A stretch of 64,000 nucleotides of DNA from positions 5,410,001-5,474,000 of the forward strand of contig NC_064447.1 in assembly GCF_023343835.1 (NCBI RefSeq), in the 5' to 3' direction. This DNA comes from Lagopus muta (Eukaryota; Chordata; Aves; Galliformes; Phasianidae). Both the position numbers and the translations under genes were made by a program. Below the pieces are notes generated by a model. That model saw only the letters and a program-made list of their open reading frames with translations, did no database searches and was not told the DNA's origin. Below, one piece after another: positions 46,601 through 58,677 of the stretch (its first letter is position 1; every line of letters begins with the position of its first letter).

Positions 46601-49600
46601 CAATGAACCATACTTACACCTGATCATGTTTTTTGGCAGTTTTCCTTCTCATACTGGAAGCTGGCTAGAGAACTCTGTGTACCAGTATTGTTTATTCAGT
46701 AGGTTAAGCTGATTTCATGAGGAGGACAGCTGCAGAAGCTGACTCTCATGTAATACAAAATGATAAGCGGACTTGAAAAAAAAAAAAAACCTTCCTTTCT
46801 GAAACTACATTTAAACCCTGTGCAGATTATCTTAAAGGCTTACAAGTTGCTTAAACACAGAGCACTTTCAAGCAGTTAATTGGTGGGTATTCACTGAAGT
46901 TATTATAATTGTTTTTTAACCTCTTCTTAGTACAGAGGTTGTTCATGGAAGAGCAAAGGGGAACTTCTGGGTACAACGTTTGGAATATGAAAGGAATGAG
47001 GCTCATGAGCAGAGTAGGAAGTTTGCTCTGATAGTACTGCAGGAAGGACTAGAAATGTGCTCTTCCCCTTAATCAGCTGGTGGGCAGGATTACATGTCAG
47101 TCACCTTCTGGATTAGTTTCTTCTGATATCAGTTTCAGTCTGATATGACACATGCTTTTTGTATTCCTCCTTCAGTCACTAGACTTGTGTAGGGCCCCCT
47201 GAATGTTTCTAGGCTAGTGTCTACAATTTGTTGCCTTCCATCTCCTTCTTGCCCTTTTCTAACACTGAGGAAGTAGTGATAAAACTGTCGTCTCATCTTT
47301 GTTCCTGTTTATTGTTGGTCATCTTAGAACTGCTTCAACTTTTTTAAAACTGCAAGTAACTCTTGTTTGTAAATTAATGTAGGGCTTTGTGTCTGCATCT
47401 TTGGCAGGCTGCTGAAGTGGTGTGCTACTTCTGGATGTGAGGGAACGTGGTAGTGAGAGCAGCTTCAGCAAGTGTTCAGGACTAAGGCTTTAAGTGAAAT
47501 TTCTGACCAGTGTGTAAAAGCAGGGTTTTGTGCCAGAAGGCTTTCTGTGGAGTAGGGTATTCCTCTGTCAGTGACGTGGATGGGCTGAATCAGAGTTGAG
47601 GGCAATACGGAAACTTGCTGCTTAATGTGGTGTCTTTAATAAAACAAGTATGAGTTAAAGTACAGAATAAAGCTCTGAAGCTCCTTTGCTGGCATATTGC
47701 TGCTGCTCAGAAGGGGATGGCAGTATGACTGAAGACCTAGATCCTTCAATTTGCTGATTGGACTACTATACCTAAGTCTCACTATTCATATTTAAATCGA
47801 GAACTTAGAGAAGCAGCTATATAGTGATGTAGTTTATTAATACTTTCTGGAAGGCTGTGCACAGCTCTGTGTATTCCTTAAAATAAAACTCTAGAGTATC
47901 TGTAATTGAATCTTGAAAACCATATGCTGCATCTGCAAATCTCCCTAAAACTGCAATTTTAAACTTCTTGCCTTTTGATCCTTGTCTGGTGTGTATTAGA
48001 ACTCAGCAAGGTGATTAAATGGCTTTCTTGATGAAGGCTGGGCATTTTGAACCCCAAACCTAGTTTTGTGGCATTATTCACATCAGGGGTGAACTTGTTC
48101 TTTACTCTTCTGTTTTAAAAGCAGAATGATCAAGAAAAGCTGTACTAACTTGGAAGAGTTCCTTTTTTATGGTGATCTTACTTTTCTGTTATGGCACTTC
48201 TGCTGTGTGCATCCGTTACTGAACTCCTTCAGTGTAACTTCTGGGGACCAAAGAAGGAATCTTAGAGAGTAAACTGGCAAGTGAAAATGTTTGCCCTTGA
48301 TGGCAGCTTTGCATTATTGGTGTGCTGGAGGGCACCATTTGAAATATAATCTCACTTGAAACTAGCTGTTAAAGGCTGTACTCAGCACTTCTTACAATTT
48401 GGGAAGTAGTTAAGGTAAAGTATGCTGTCTTACCCTGAAGCTCAAGTGGATTTTTCTTAAAGTGGTGATACTGCATATTCCTGGAAGTAATGAAGATAAA
48501 ATGCTGCTATTGTTCAACTCCTCAAACCTGAGTTTGTGACTTTCATCTAACCCTAAAAAAAAAAAGGCAGTTAGCATAGGCTTAGGTGCATCTTCATGTG
48601 CTTCCTCAGTGTGTATCTGTGAGAAGAGTTTTCAAATAAAGATTAAATTGAACTAATAGCCATAATTTCTAGAAGTTGACATGTACCAGAGCACTTTCTG
48701 CCTTACTAATAGGTAGAATGCTGTCTGCCTACAAGACTCTTAAGGGGTGCTGGTTGTTCTGCAGTCTGGAATGATGCTTTGGCCTTCCAGCATGGGGTTG
48801 ATGCTCTGTCAGATGTATGCTCAGTGTGGGATCTGTACTCTTTTCCAGAAGCATGGGAGAAAATGTCATGTATTTGAGGTGAGCAGCAGCTCAGCAAGGC
48901 AGTAGTGAAAAGCATTGTACTTCAGTGTTCTTACTTAAAATGATGCGCTGGTAGGCAAGAGCTCAGTGTAGAAACAGTGGTGTTTTTGCTCGGTAGATTA
49001 AGTGTTGACATGGCATTGATTCAGTCCCTCTGGTCTAAACTCTGACTCTGCCAGATGGAAATATGTGGCTTGACTCAAGGATTCTGAATGTCCATCAGGT
49101 TTTGTCTTGCTGTCTGTTTTGTATTACAAATCAATATTAAAAAATGGAGAAGGAAGCAACTGATAGATAGAGACCATGGGAGACTAGAGTTTAGATGAAT
49201 CGGATAGGGTTAAATTTGACATAAAGGTTGTGTTGGTGTGTTGCTGGAACTTGTTGTGTAGCAGTAATTTGAACGGTGGTGTGATGAGGATTTTTTGTGA
49301 AGTTAACTAATTCTTGCTTTGGTCACACTTCAAGTGTGAGTATTCCTTTTAATCCTTGCTGATTGAAACGTCTGGAAACAGTAGTTCATACCATGACTAT
49401 ACTGAATAGTGGCTATCCAGTATTTGATAGTGACCTGAATAACTCATTGGGATCATGGCTGCAGTGCAGGTGAAACAGTTTGTGGTTTATAAAGCTTCAG
49501 TTAGGTTAGTGTAAGTAAATGTGTGCTAGAGTTGGCAGTTTTATTTAACCTAAACATTTCATTCTCTGCACATTTAGCCAAGCATCTAATGATTAGATAA

Positions 49601-52600
49601 CCTTGGAGAGTAAGTACTTAATTGTAAGCTACCTACCTAATATCCTTTCTATACTGTAACTTTTACTAATAGCGTTATAGTAAGTGCTCTAAAACACCCT
49701 TCAGATAGCAGTAATTTCACAAAAATCAATGTATTTCATAAGAGCTTTGACTGAAAAAATAGTGGTAGTGAGAAAGTAATGAATACTATAAAACACTTCA
49801 GACAGTGCCCTCCAATTTAAGGCATGGCGAAGAGGAGAGCAGTGTGTCCTTTCTTAAGGGCTTTTAGAGAAAGATCTACGAAGAGCAGTGGGAGATTTCA
49901 GCTGTGATCATGGGGTAATGAAATAGGTGAAAACACTTCAGTAGCCATTGAATCTGTCCTATTCTGTAGACAAAGCTGTGCCTGTGATTAGGTCCTGTTA
50001 ATCACAGTACAGAAATGAAGTTGTTAAATGATGTTGCTAATCATGTCATCTTATTGTGTAGTATCTATTACTGTTCACCTAACTGCTTAACTTAAATGCT
50101 CTCAGAATACACCAAAAACTTGAAATAATTCTCAGTGAATGGGTTTTCTGAGATTTTCCTCTTGCGTGACAACAGCTTTCCTAGAAGAAATGAACTGTGG
50201 ATCATTCATCCTGAAAGATGCTGTTTTCTGGCAGCAGAAAACAGGTCTTTTTGATTACATTGCTGATTGTCTTCAGTAACATTGCTTGTGTCAAATGGCA
50301 ATTCAGTGTTTCAGTATGTCTTGATTTTTTTTTTTTCCTCATTCTTCTATATTAGTTTGCCTAGTCTTCAATGGATGTAAATGTTTTATTTGACATTAGA
50401 TTGCTGTGTAGTGCTATGTAATATGGCAACTGCTATAACCAATACAGAACTGCCCCTCCGTGGTGAGGCTGTTTGCATACTTAATGATGACCTACAGATA
50501 CCTAACTGATCTAGTATGAGATGGAAATTTAAACTGCAACTAGAAGTACTCATTGTGTTGCAATGTCATTGTATTCTGATCTTTGTAGCCACTGTTTCAA
50601 AGCTAACCCACTGCCTTTGACACCAGGCTTGATTAAAGTTTATAATCTTCAGAGTAGTCTCCAAGAGAGAGGCTGGTTCTGAGTCTAAATCTGTAGTGAT
50701 TTGTTATTACTTGAATACTGAGAAGTGAATATCTGCTTGAGGCATTGCTTGCCATCCTCTGTTAGGATGCTGCAGTGTAGTAGATACTTGTTAATTCTGA
50801 CTTGTGAATCTATGGCTTCAAACAATGTATTGTATTTGAAAGTCTCCTCTTCAGAATGTAGTTCTTGAGTGATGGCTAAAACATGGTTTCTCACCTGAGA
50901 GATCAGTTTTGGTTTTAGAATAGTTTTTCTAAAAAAAAATAAAATAAAATACACTGATCACTTGATTCTGAGTTCTACAGAACAGCCAATGACTGAAAGT
51001 TATGTAAACTGTCAATTGTGGAAGTAACAGTACTGAACCTGTGTGTTCAGAGCAATTATGTTTGGAATTAGTGCTATGGAGAACCATGGGCAAAGTGTCA
51101 GTTTGGGTTTGGAAGCGTCAGAAACATTTACCCTCTGTACTGTCAGTTTTGTTTTTGCAGTTGAATTGTACAGGATGAAATGTTCTTTCTAATGCTGTGT
51201 CAGTTGAAATTAAACTTCCTGCAATCTTTGAATTGTGCAGTGATTTCTTACCTGCCTAACTTTTAAACATCTAGCTTTTTTTTTTTTTTTTTTCGTTTGG
51301 GTGCTTTATTTTGTAGATATGAGTCTCATTTTTTAATGACTTCAAATTTAAGCTCAGCCTGAATTCTGGGAGTACCAGAACAAAGCTTTTTGGCTGTGGC
51401 CTATTTTTTCATTAAAGGGGCTTTTGCTTTTTTTTTTTTTTCCCAAATTCTTTCTGTCATTTTGGATGAAAAGAATTTTTATGTTGTTAAAACCCTGCAG
51501 GATTCTGGTCAGGCTTTAAACCATGCTTCTAAGTCACTGGGACATTCACTGGGGCTGTGAGCAGAAGCTGTAAGAAAGCACAAGCTATTAGTTTTTACTG
51601 GACATAGTGCAAAATATTCCATGTAAAGTAGATCTTGTATTACAAGATCAAAGCTTTCAATGTTATTTCTGCAGTGATGTAGAGTGAATCTGGCTAACCT
51701 GTCCTGTCACGACTTGTGTATCAACCTGCCATCACTGCAGATGGCTTTAGAATCTGTTAATTAGTATGAAGTTTTCACTTCTGTTCAGGTTATTAATGAA
51801 GTGCTAGGAAGCATAGTGATAGCAGGGAGCCTGTGACGCTGTTTTGGATCAGATCTGCCGGTAGTGAATTTTGGTCAATTGACATGTGGTCTTGCTTTTC
51901 TGCTTTCAGTGCTCTGAATACTAATGTGTTGGCTAATAGTGGCAGCCCTCAATTGTTTTTACTTAAATAATTAAATCTGTTGCTTTACAAACCTGTCCAT
52001 GATGTGCTGTCATGCTGTAGTTCCCTTCAGAACGTAAGGGGAACTTTTGGAACAAGACTAAGTCAACTTTGCAATTAACTGCATTAGTAGGGAAAGTTTT
52101 GTTCTGTGTTGGAAATGGCTTAGGTTGAAGCTGCCACATGGGATAGACTACCCTTCCTTTGAGTGTTTTCACACTATGACTAGCCTGTCATCTGCTTGTG
52201 GAGCAAGCATTTGCTGTAGTGTGCCTCTACAACCTGGTGTATGAACTCCAAGTCTTCTAAGAAGGGGCTCTTCCAACTTGTGTATTCTCTTATAGCAAAA
52301 GCTAAGAAGGCATGGCAGAGAGGTGGGAGGGTGTGTCCTGGCCTTCAAGTGAGTGTGCATGGCACAAATAATAGGATGAAGTGCCTCTAACGTATCACTA
52401 CGTCAGATAAATGTCGTCCCTGTACGCACAGGAAGTTGCTTTCTTTGCTGCATGTCCTAAATGTTCTTTCTTTTCTTCCCTTAGGTCTTAGTGGTGCAAT
52501 GGCTAGTATAAGTGTTCGCTCGAGTACCCCAGGCTCTCCTACTCACGTGAGCAGTGGTTCCAATGCTAGTCGAAGGAGAAACGGACTTCATGATGTTGAT

Positions 52601-52729
52601 TTGAACACTTTCATATCAGAAGAAATGGCACTCCACTTGGACAATGGTGGAACTAGAAAGCGTACCTCAGCCCAGTGTGGCGATGTCATTACAGACTCAC
52701 CAACTCATAAACGCAACAGAATGATCTAA
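40449..52729 (+). CDS. HAPSTR1: HAPSTR1 (C16orf72/TAPR1), four coding exons, 273 aa
   Basis: Joined exons 40449-40668, 41365-41445, 45294-45569 and 52485-52729 give 822 nt, 273 residues plus TAA. Every junction is GT-AG and phase 1. The start ATG has A at -3 and G at +4 and follows an in-frame stop upstream. The product matches C16orf72, a nuclear stress-response protein that oligomerises and binds the HECT ubiquitin ligase HUWE1; it has also been linked to p53 and telomere stress as TAPR1. Residues 1-50 are acidic. Residues 57-73 and 84-100 are two copies of an LWxxFQNxATAVxxLYK motif. Residues 101-150 include a basic stretch KKRRRTIRR (130-138), a likely nuclear signal. A Ser/Thr-rich linker follows (about 165-220). 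The C-terminus has TRKR and HKRNR clusters. The human protein is about 275 residues, so this is full length. I see no frameshift or premature stop. Confidence 0.97.
40679..40715 (+). other. HAPSTR1: G-quadruplex-forming run at the start of intron 1
   Basis: Runs of 8, 7, 5 and 4 G separated by 1, 7 and 5 bases fit the G3+N1-7 rule. It starts 10 bases after the splice donor on the non-template strand, a common place for R-loop or quadruplex-prone sequence in CpG-island genes. Confidence 0.7.
40874..40884 (+). promoter_or_regulatory. HAPSTR1: YY1-type motif, copy 1
   Basis: ACAAAATGGCG, matching the AANATGGCG core of YY1 (and the related ZFP42). It lies about 200 bp into intron 1 in the same orientation as the gene. 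Confidence 0.65.
41117..41127 (+). promoter_or_regulatory. HAPSTR1: YY1-type motif, copy 2
   Basis: An identical ACAAAATGGCG 11-mer in the same orientation, 243 bp after copy 1. The flanking sequences differ, so it is not simply part of a larger duplication. Confidence 0.65.
41286..41312 (+). promoter_or_regulatory. HAPSTR1: YY1-type motif, copy 3, with an adjacent related site
   Basis: A third identical ACAAAATGGCG (41286-41296) is followed 7 bp later by AACATGGCCG (41303-41312). It lies about 55-80 bp ahead of exon 2. Confidence 0.65.
41365..41445 (+). CDS. HAPSTR1: HAPSTR1 coding exon 2 (residues 74-100)
   Basis: 81 nt, symmetric phase 1-1, so skipping it would keep the frame and remove exactly 27 residues. 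It encodes DRVCQQPGLS and the second copy of the internal repeat, LWVPFQNAATAVTNLYK. It ends at the same YK codon pair and in the same phase as exon 1, before gtaagg. Residue spacing between the two repeat copies is 27, the length of this exon. Confidence 0.96.
41446..45293 (+). other. HAPSTR1: HAPSTR1 intron 2
   Basis: 3,848 bp from gtaagg to ttcttgcag. T and G exceed A and C on the plus strand (for example T 27, A 10, G 16, C 7 in 42301-42360). No CR1 or other recognisable transposon; a short A-run lies at about 41876-41891. I saw no nested gene. Confidence 0.9.
45294..45569 (+). CDS. HAPSTR1: HAPSTR1 coding exon 3 (residues 101-192)
   Basis: Encodes the most conserved block of the family: SFDVGIQIGYQRRNKDVLAW, the basic stretch KKRRRTIRR, LISFLCGKVPPP, and a Ser/Thr-rich run, ending at LH before the donor. 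If the intron after it were retained, translation would stop 11 codons later at TAA 45599-45601. Confidence 0.96.
45570..52484 (+). other. HAPSTR1: HAPSTR1 intron 3
   Basis: 6,915 bp from gtaaca to a strong polypyrimidine tract and cccttag. It is T- and G-rich on the plus strand. It holds A-runs near 46778-46790 and 48555, and T-runs near 50326-50337, 51276-51293 and 51430-51442. No transposon end, RNA gene or extra coding exon recognised. Confidence 0.9.
52485..52729 (+). CDS. HAPSTR1: HAPSTR1 coding exon 4 (residues 193-273)
   Basis: Starts GLSGAMASISVRSSTPGSPT, a Ser-rich segment with SP/TP sites that could be phosphorylated, then RRRNGLHDVDLNTFISEEMA. It ends with the basic C-terminus THKRNRMI before TAA at 52727-52729. 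The rest of the exon is the 3' UTR. Confidence 0.97.
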
Positions 52730-54760
52730 ACTGCATAAATTTCAAACCCACCATGCTGCTTGAAAGCCACTTGATCCTCAGAGTACTATTGAAAAGGAAA
52801 CGTGAGGCCATCTTCCCATATTCACTGTTTAAGACAAATTCAATAATTGCCATAAAAAATTTTAGGTATTACGTTAGACGCCTCTTGTATCTGCGGCTTT
52901 CTTAAACTATATTCTTAGCAGAGGACATCAGATATTGTGTAGTAGCTAGCAAGATCATCATAGGCGAACATGTATCTGTTCCAAGGCTAAAAGTGACCTT
53001 ACTTGTATTCTTAAAGGGAAAGGAAATTTCAGACGTTTATTTGGTTATAGAATGCTTCTTTTGTCCTTTATTTCCTGCTGTGTTGAGTATTTGCTTAAAC
53101 AGTATTGCCAGTTTGACTGAAATTGTCTACTACATGACTTGGCATCTTTGTCAAAACTGCAGGCTTCCATTTTTGCAGCACTGTACCATGCACCTAGTTT
53201 CTCTATAGTAACAGTGTGCAAGTTATAAATATTGGACTGTACCCTTTTTAGTTTTAAAAGCAGTTGATAATTCTGGTGATTGTGTGATAATGTAAAGAGG
53301 TGCTATGATGGTCATGCAATTAATACTTAATATTGAATCAATACAAGGATCTTTATTGGGTTCACTTTGTGTGTTTAGTGCTCTGAAGTAGCAATATAAA
53401 ACTTCCCCAGTTAACTTCATAGACTTTTGAATCTTCAGTTTGAGGAAATATATGTACTTAATGGTATTATCCTTGTGGTAACAATACACAGTGCAGACTG
53501 CACCAGTGCTGACCTAAATTTAGAGGAAGATGTCCTGTAATTGGAAAGTAGGCTTTTCTGTTCAGTATTAGTGAAGGGTAGGCTTTGTGTACACCCATAT
53601 CCCATTTTACATTTCTTGTGGAGTAATTGCCCATTGCTGGGGAGGGGTGGGAGGAGAGGGGAGTGAGGGGGAGTAGTTGAAGGAAGGGTATTGTCTAACA
53701 AGTAAGACTTCTGGTCACAAGTGGGAACTTGGACTAACTTAAGATTCTCTGTGATGCCACCTCCTTCATGGCAGGTGACAGTGCAGGTTCTGTCAAGTGC
53801 TAAGAAAATAATTTAAAACTGGAAGTTGATTTTAAAAAGTTCTGGATAAACATGCTGTAAGGATGAATTAAAAAGGATAAATGGCTTTCTTTTTGTGTTG
53901 AGCTTACATTCATAGGATCAAACTCTGCCATAAAGTAAGTGTTATCAAAAACTGAAGTAGACATCAAGACTGATCGGCTGCAAATCAGTTTCTGAATGGG
54001 GATGGATGTATCAATCTCAAAGAACTTCTGTTTTTACATGTAGGTAGGAGTCTTTTTTTTTTTTTTTTTTTGGTGGAGACTGGCTTTTATGGCCTCTGAA
54101 TCTCTGCCTAAAAATGAATAATACACAAGGAATAAGAAAACAAGGAGCTCCAGACCTGCGAGCTGGGAAAGGGTGTTTAGTGAGGTGGTAAATGTGCTTA
54201 ACTGGAAGCGTAGACTCATCTTTGATGAAATGCAGCTGTTCTAGATGCACAGTGCTAAATTCTGGTGTCCTACTTAACAGTTATGGCACCTTGAGCTCCA
54301 TTCGTATACAGCTCTTTAAGACTTCTGCTTATGTGCTTGTAGAGTCAGATCTTTGTATTTCTTGTTACTTGAAGCAGACTTGACTGTAGTCTTGCTTCTT
54401 TTTGCCCTGATGTTCTTTCATTGGTGGTTGCTTGATGAGGCAAGACAGTAATTGATATTTAAAAACTTTCAGAATTCAAGTCTCTTAGGAGCAAAACTTC
54501 CTTGCTTTGTGGTGCTTCCATCATATTTCTTTACATTGAAGAGCTCTTAAGGATGTCAACATTTGCACAACACTGTAGCTAGAGGTTCTGTAGTTTATGG
54601 GGCAAGTGTAAGAACTGTGCAAAGCAAGATGGTAAGACCTGTTCTAAACTCCCTGCCTGTGTTACATAGCTTAACTTGCACATCACCTGAAGGACTTGGT
54701 ATACCTTAGTTTCAGTTACTGCTATTAACTATGATTCATAAGACTTATTTTATGTAAAAT

Positions 54761-54766
54761 ATTAAA
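54761..54766 (+). terminator. HAPSTR1: Possible proximal poly(A) signal ATTAAA
   Basis: ATTAAA, the commonest variant poly(A) signal, about 2.0 kb into the 3' UTR. No strong GU-rich element is obvious just downstream, so it would be weak. Confidence 0.35.
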
Positions 54767-55749
54767 GCTGCATAAAGCTAGTATTCATTTGACTGCATTT
54801 TCAACTGAAACTTTTAAGTATCTAAGCATTAGTATTTATTTGGCTTTTGATAGAGGAGTTTCTCTGTCCTAAATGGAGAATTGCAAAATGAAAAGTCACA
54901 GGCTGGAATCCTGACCAGAAAAGACGTGTGGAAATCATCATCTGTTTTGTTTATTCATTAACTGGTTTGTACAACTGATGTGCTTATGCTCTGCAACTTC
55001 TAACACCTTATGTGTAAGGGTAGCAACATACTGATATCAGAGTTCTGCATACAGGGTTTGAACTGTTAACAGTGCTTCTGGTCTAGCCCAAAATGCACAG
55101 AACCTATTCAGATTGTCTCCCCTTCCTTGCAGTTCTGTTCTGTTAATGTTCTGAAGCATTACTTCAGTCTGCTACCACTCAAAACTACATTTATTTGGCT
55201 TTCTGTGATTTGTGCCATTTTTTCTTTGAGGAGAAAACAGTCTTAAACTAATTGCAGTGATATTTTTGCCTGTACCTTAAATACTTGGCAACTCGTTTTT
55301 CTGTTCAGCCCCAACTGTTTCTTTGTTAACCCTTGCTGGAATAATCCAAAATGCACATATTCACCTGGTAAATGGGAGAACAGATTGTCTCGAGAAAACA
55401 AGTTAAAGCTCAGTACCTTTTGCTTTGAAGATTATTTCTTGTGTCAGTGTAGAAAAGTGTAATTCTGAGAAGCAGCATTCTGCTGTTATCCAAACTAGCT
55501 CCTGGAGCCAGAAGTAAGTTGATGTTAAAGAAACACTGAACTGAGGACTGTTTAGTTTGATTTTTAAGGAAGTGCTTATTTTTGCTTTCTCTTATGAATC
55601 ATAGAGTTGACTGGTCTTTTTTCCATGTACATCAAATCTAACATGAATGTGCGGCAAGTTACATACAGTACATCCTGCACTGAAGCTACTGAGCTTGGCT
55701 TGCTTATTAATGAAATACGTTTTAAATGTTAAATTTAAAGTTATATTAC

Positions 55750-55755
55750 AATAAA
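55750..55755 (+). terminator. HAPSTR1: Poly(A) signal AATAAA
   Basis: Canonical AATAAA about 3.0 kb after the stop codon. It could serve as an alternative cleavage point to the cluster 100 bp further on. Confidence 0.55.
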
Positions 55756-55853
55756 GTAATGCAAAAATGATTTTGGCTGAAACTGAAGTCCTGCAGTTAA
55801 ACTTATTCTCAAATGTGGTTTACCCAACTGGAGTAATAGAAACTCTAAGTCAT

Positions 55854-55877
55854 AATAAACCTAATAAAAAAAATAAA
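55854..55877 (+). terminator. HAPSTR1: Cluster of three AATAAA signals, likely HAPSTR1 3' end
   Basis: AATAAA at 55854-55859, 55863-55868 and 55872-55877, followed by TTAAGGCTGCTTTGTAATT, a T/G-rich stretch that could bind CstF. Cleavage would be expected near 55890-55900. Confidence 0.65.
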
Positions 55878-55895
55878 AAATGTTAAGGCTGCTTT

Positions 55896-58592
55896 GTAAT
55901 TATTTTAAATGAGTAGTACAGTCCATCGATGAGCCCCAAACAGAAGCGTGAGCTACAGGCTTATTTAATTCTGTGGAATGGAATTTGATGGCAGCTGTAT
56001 TTAGGCTTTTGTCTCCTGCATCACAAGCTGCTGTGCTGCGGGCTGCTGAAAGCCTTAAGAATTGGGGTGTACTGCATGCATTTGTGAGATGTTTTATAGA
56101 ACTCAACATCACTGAGATCTAGGAAAAGCATCTTAGAATATGCAGCATACCCTCTTTAGGAGTGGAATTGGTATTGACTTCAGTAGTAGAGATTTATCTC
56201 TCTAGCCAAAAGACTTTGCACTCGTGTGAAACAAGGTGCTGTAATAACAGGCTTTCCTGCTTTGTGTGGGTGTCCCCAAACCTGCAAATATTTTTTCACT
56301 TGTCTTACCAGCAGGCTTTGGAATTTAGCTGCCTTCTCCAATTTCTAACCAATCAAATGTTATGGTGATGGTTGGAAAGTGTTCTTAAATGACTCCTAAT
56401 GTAAGTCTTTCAGATGATAGCCTAGAGCTAGTAACTGGTTGGTAGAAGTGAGGAATGTACACCTGGCTTCTTCCATGGTTTCAGTGCACCATCTGGGGTA
56501 GCCACAAGGCCTTGTGTCTTGTTCCAGAACCTATCTTTATTTAAAGCAGTGAAGAAGGCACTGACACCTGTTAACTGTTTCAGTGCTGGTTTCTGAAGCT
56601 TTAATGGTGTGCTTAAACTATAAAGGCTCAGCAGTGGGTAGATGGAGGTTGGTAAATGCTTCTACAGTCTGCAGTGAACTGTTTCTGTAGTCAACACTGG
56701 TGCTTTCTGCCTTTACTCCTGTTGGATCCCTTTCACATCAACTCAAAAGAAGTGAAAATTGTCTTAAGTTCACAATGGAAGTCATGAATAAACCAAACAC
56801 TCGTTTCTGTATAGTACAGTAGTATCACCTAGGTGCCTTACAAAAGGGAGTTAAAGAGTAACTGTTTTAGAGTTAAGTGGATTCCAGTGTTTCCTATGAA
56901 TGCAGCATCACCAGTCACAAGTTCAGAGTTCAAACTGCAATGTTTGGGGATTTTGGAACACCAAGAACACTGGGCTGTATTTTCCTTGGCTTAAGATGGG
57001 AGTATGTTGAGGAAATGTGCAAGAATATGACTTAAGAAATCACCAGTGAGATCAGGAAGAACAGTTTGTAGAAAGTCAAGAACTTCAGTATAAAAACAGT
57101 CAATTGATTGCATCCAGTACAGCTTTTAATCATGTTTCATAACACTTCATTTTAAGATTGAAGTATATATTTGTGTAATTGTGTTTTAACACCACCTTGT
57201 CTGTCAGCAGCTCATGATGTTCCTTCAGCTCTGAAACTTCCAAGCCGTGAGAATTCTTCCCTTGTGTCTTGTACATCCTTTGTCTTTTCATAAAGCATCA
57301 CAACAGGATCCAAAGTATTTAAACTAGGTACTCTCAGAAACATGTATGAATATTCCACTGGGGTTTGGATAGGGTCACTGCTGGCTTTACCTGTGCACCA
57401 CTGCCTGCCTCAACCTCAGAACATGGTCAATTTTGGAAAGTCTGAAGGTCAGCATTTGTCACTTGTTCCTACACTGCTTGCTTTTTACACTGAAAACTAT
57501 TTGTACTTAGGTTTCTCCTTCTAATGGAATTCTTTTGAGCCTTACCTGAAATGAAGTATGCAAGAGTAGGAGTGAGGCTGGTAGAAAGCACCAGGTTATC
57601 TAAATGATCCCTCATAGACAGATAGGTACGCCATTTGTCTGAAGCATTGCTGCTTTGCAAATTGATGACCTTTCTGACCACTCCAAAATGGCCAATCTTT
57701 GTATTCTTTGAATGCCTTAGGGTGTGTTTAGCTGTTCTCTGAAAGTTATGGTTTTCTCAATATGATTAACATTAAAGCATGAGGAAGGGATTTTTCCACA
57801 AGTTGACTAAGTGAATGTGCTTACCTGTTTCATGAAGCGTGTACCTGTTTTGTAAGGTGTGGTTGAAGGTATCTAATGCTATCTTCAGAAGTTTTCTAAA
57901 GTGTTTTTTACTACCCATTTCTAGAAACTAGTATCAAATGTCTGCTAGTAGTTTACCTTTTCACCTAACTAAGGGAACCACAGTGTATGTAACTTCTCCC
58001 CAAGCTTTTGGGCTAGAAAATCTCACTTAAGTCTACTCTTTCATGGCTTTGTATGACTCTGGTGGAAGGAGCAGCTGCCATCTCAGGTATGTGAGGTATG
58101 CAGGTATGCCTTTTTCATCTCCTCAGAGAATCTGTTGACATTAACGTGAATCACTAAAGGTGTATTTCTCTTTGCTAAAATGAATTTGTTTTACTTCTGT
58201 GTAGCTGTTTTCAGAGTAGGAAGCTGCTGAAGACACTTTGAGTATTCTAGCTGTAGGCTTGTGTGCTGCAAGATGATAGTGCAGTGGTGCAACTTGGTGA
58301 GATATTAGCATATTCCATGCAAACTGATAATAGAATGGCCTAATTCTTCAGATAGCTTAGCTTGTGATCTTAATGCATATTTGCCAGCAATGAACTGCTA
58401 GGCAAACCATCACAAGCCCCTGAAGGAAGTAGCCTGCTTTACTTGCCTCTCCCTGCTCTTAAAAAGAGCTTTGCCCCTGTTCTTACTAAAATTCAAATGT
58501 CAGTAGGTCTAGATGTGTTTTCCAAAATGTGGACATTCCCCCTGCAGAGTGTTTCCTGACAAATGGGCTCAACACATTTATATGACATAGCT
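55896..58592. other. Downstream flank of HAPSTR1, no gene recognised
   Basis: No coding exon or transposon. The plus strand keeps the T-over-A and G-over-C bias seen in the introns (for example T 24, A 15, G 14, C 7 in 57841-57900), which may mean that transcription often runs past the poly(A) cluster or that a longer 3' UTR exists. Confidence 0.5.
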
Positions 58593-58677
58593 GTAGGGAA
58601 CCTGCTTTGGCAGGGGGGTTGGACTCGATGATCTCTGGAGGTCCCTTCCAACCCCTACAATTCTGTGATTCTGTGAT
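58593..58677 (+). mobile_element. CR1 LINE, extreme 3'-end fragment
   Basis: Contains the CR1 3' UTR signature GGTTGGACTCGATGATCTC and GGTCCCTTCCAACCCC. It ends in the tail ATTCTGTGATTCTGTGAT (58660-58677). Only about 85 bp remain. It shows little divergence from common CR1 3' ends, so it is probably among the younger copies here. Confidence 0.95.

Larger units (their letters stand above)
52730..55895 (+). other. HAPSTR1: HAPSTR1 3' UTR
   Basis: About 3.2 kb of AT-rich sequence from the stop codon to the AATAAA cluster. It holds a T19 run (54053-54071), two exact copies of ATTTATTTGGCTTT (54834-54847 and 55189-55202) with AU-rich ATTTA cores, and an earlier possible signal ATTAAA at 54761-54766. 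Open frames here are short and not coding. The end point is estimated from the signals, not from transcript data. Confidence 0.75.
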
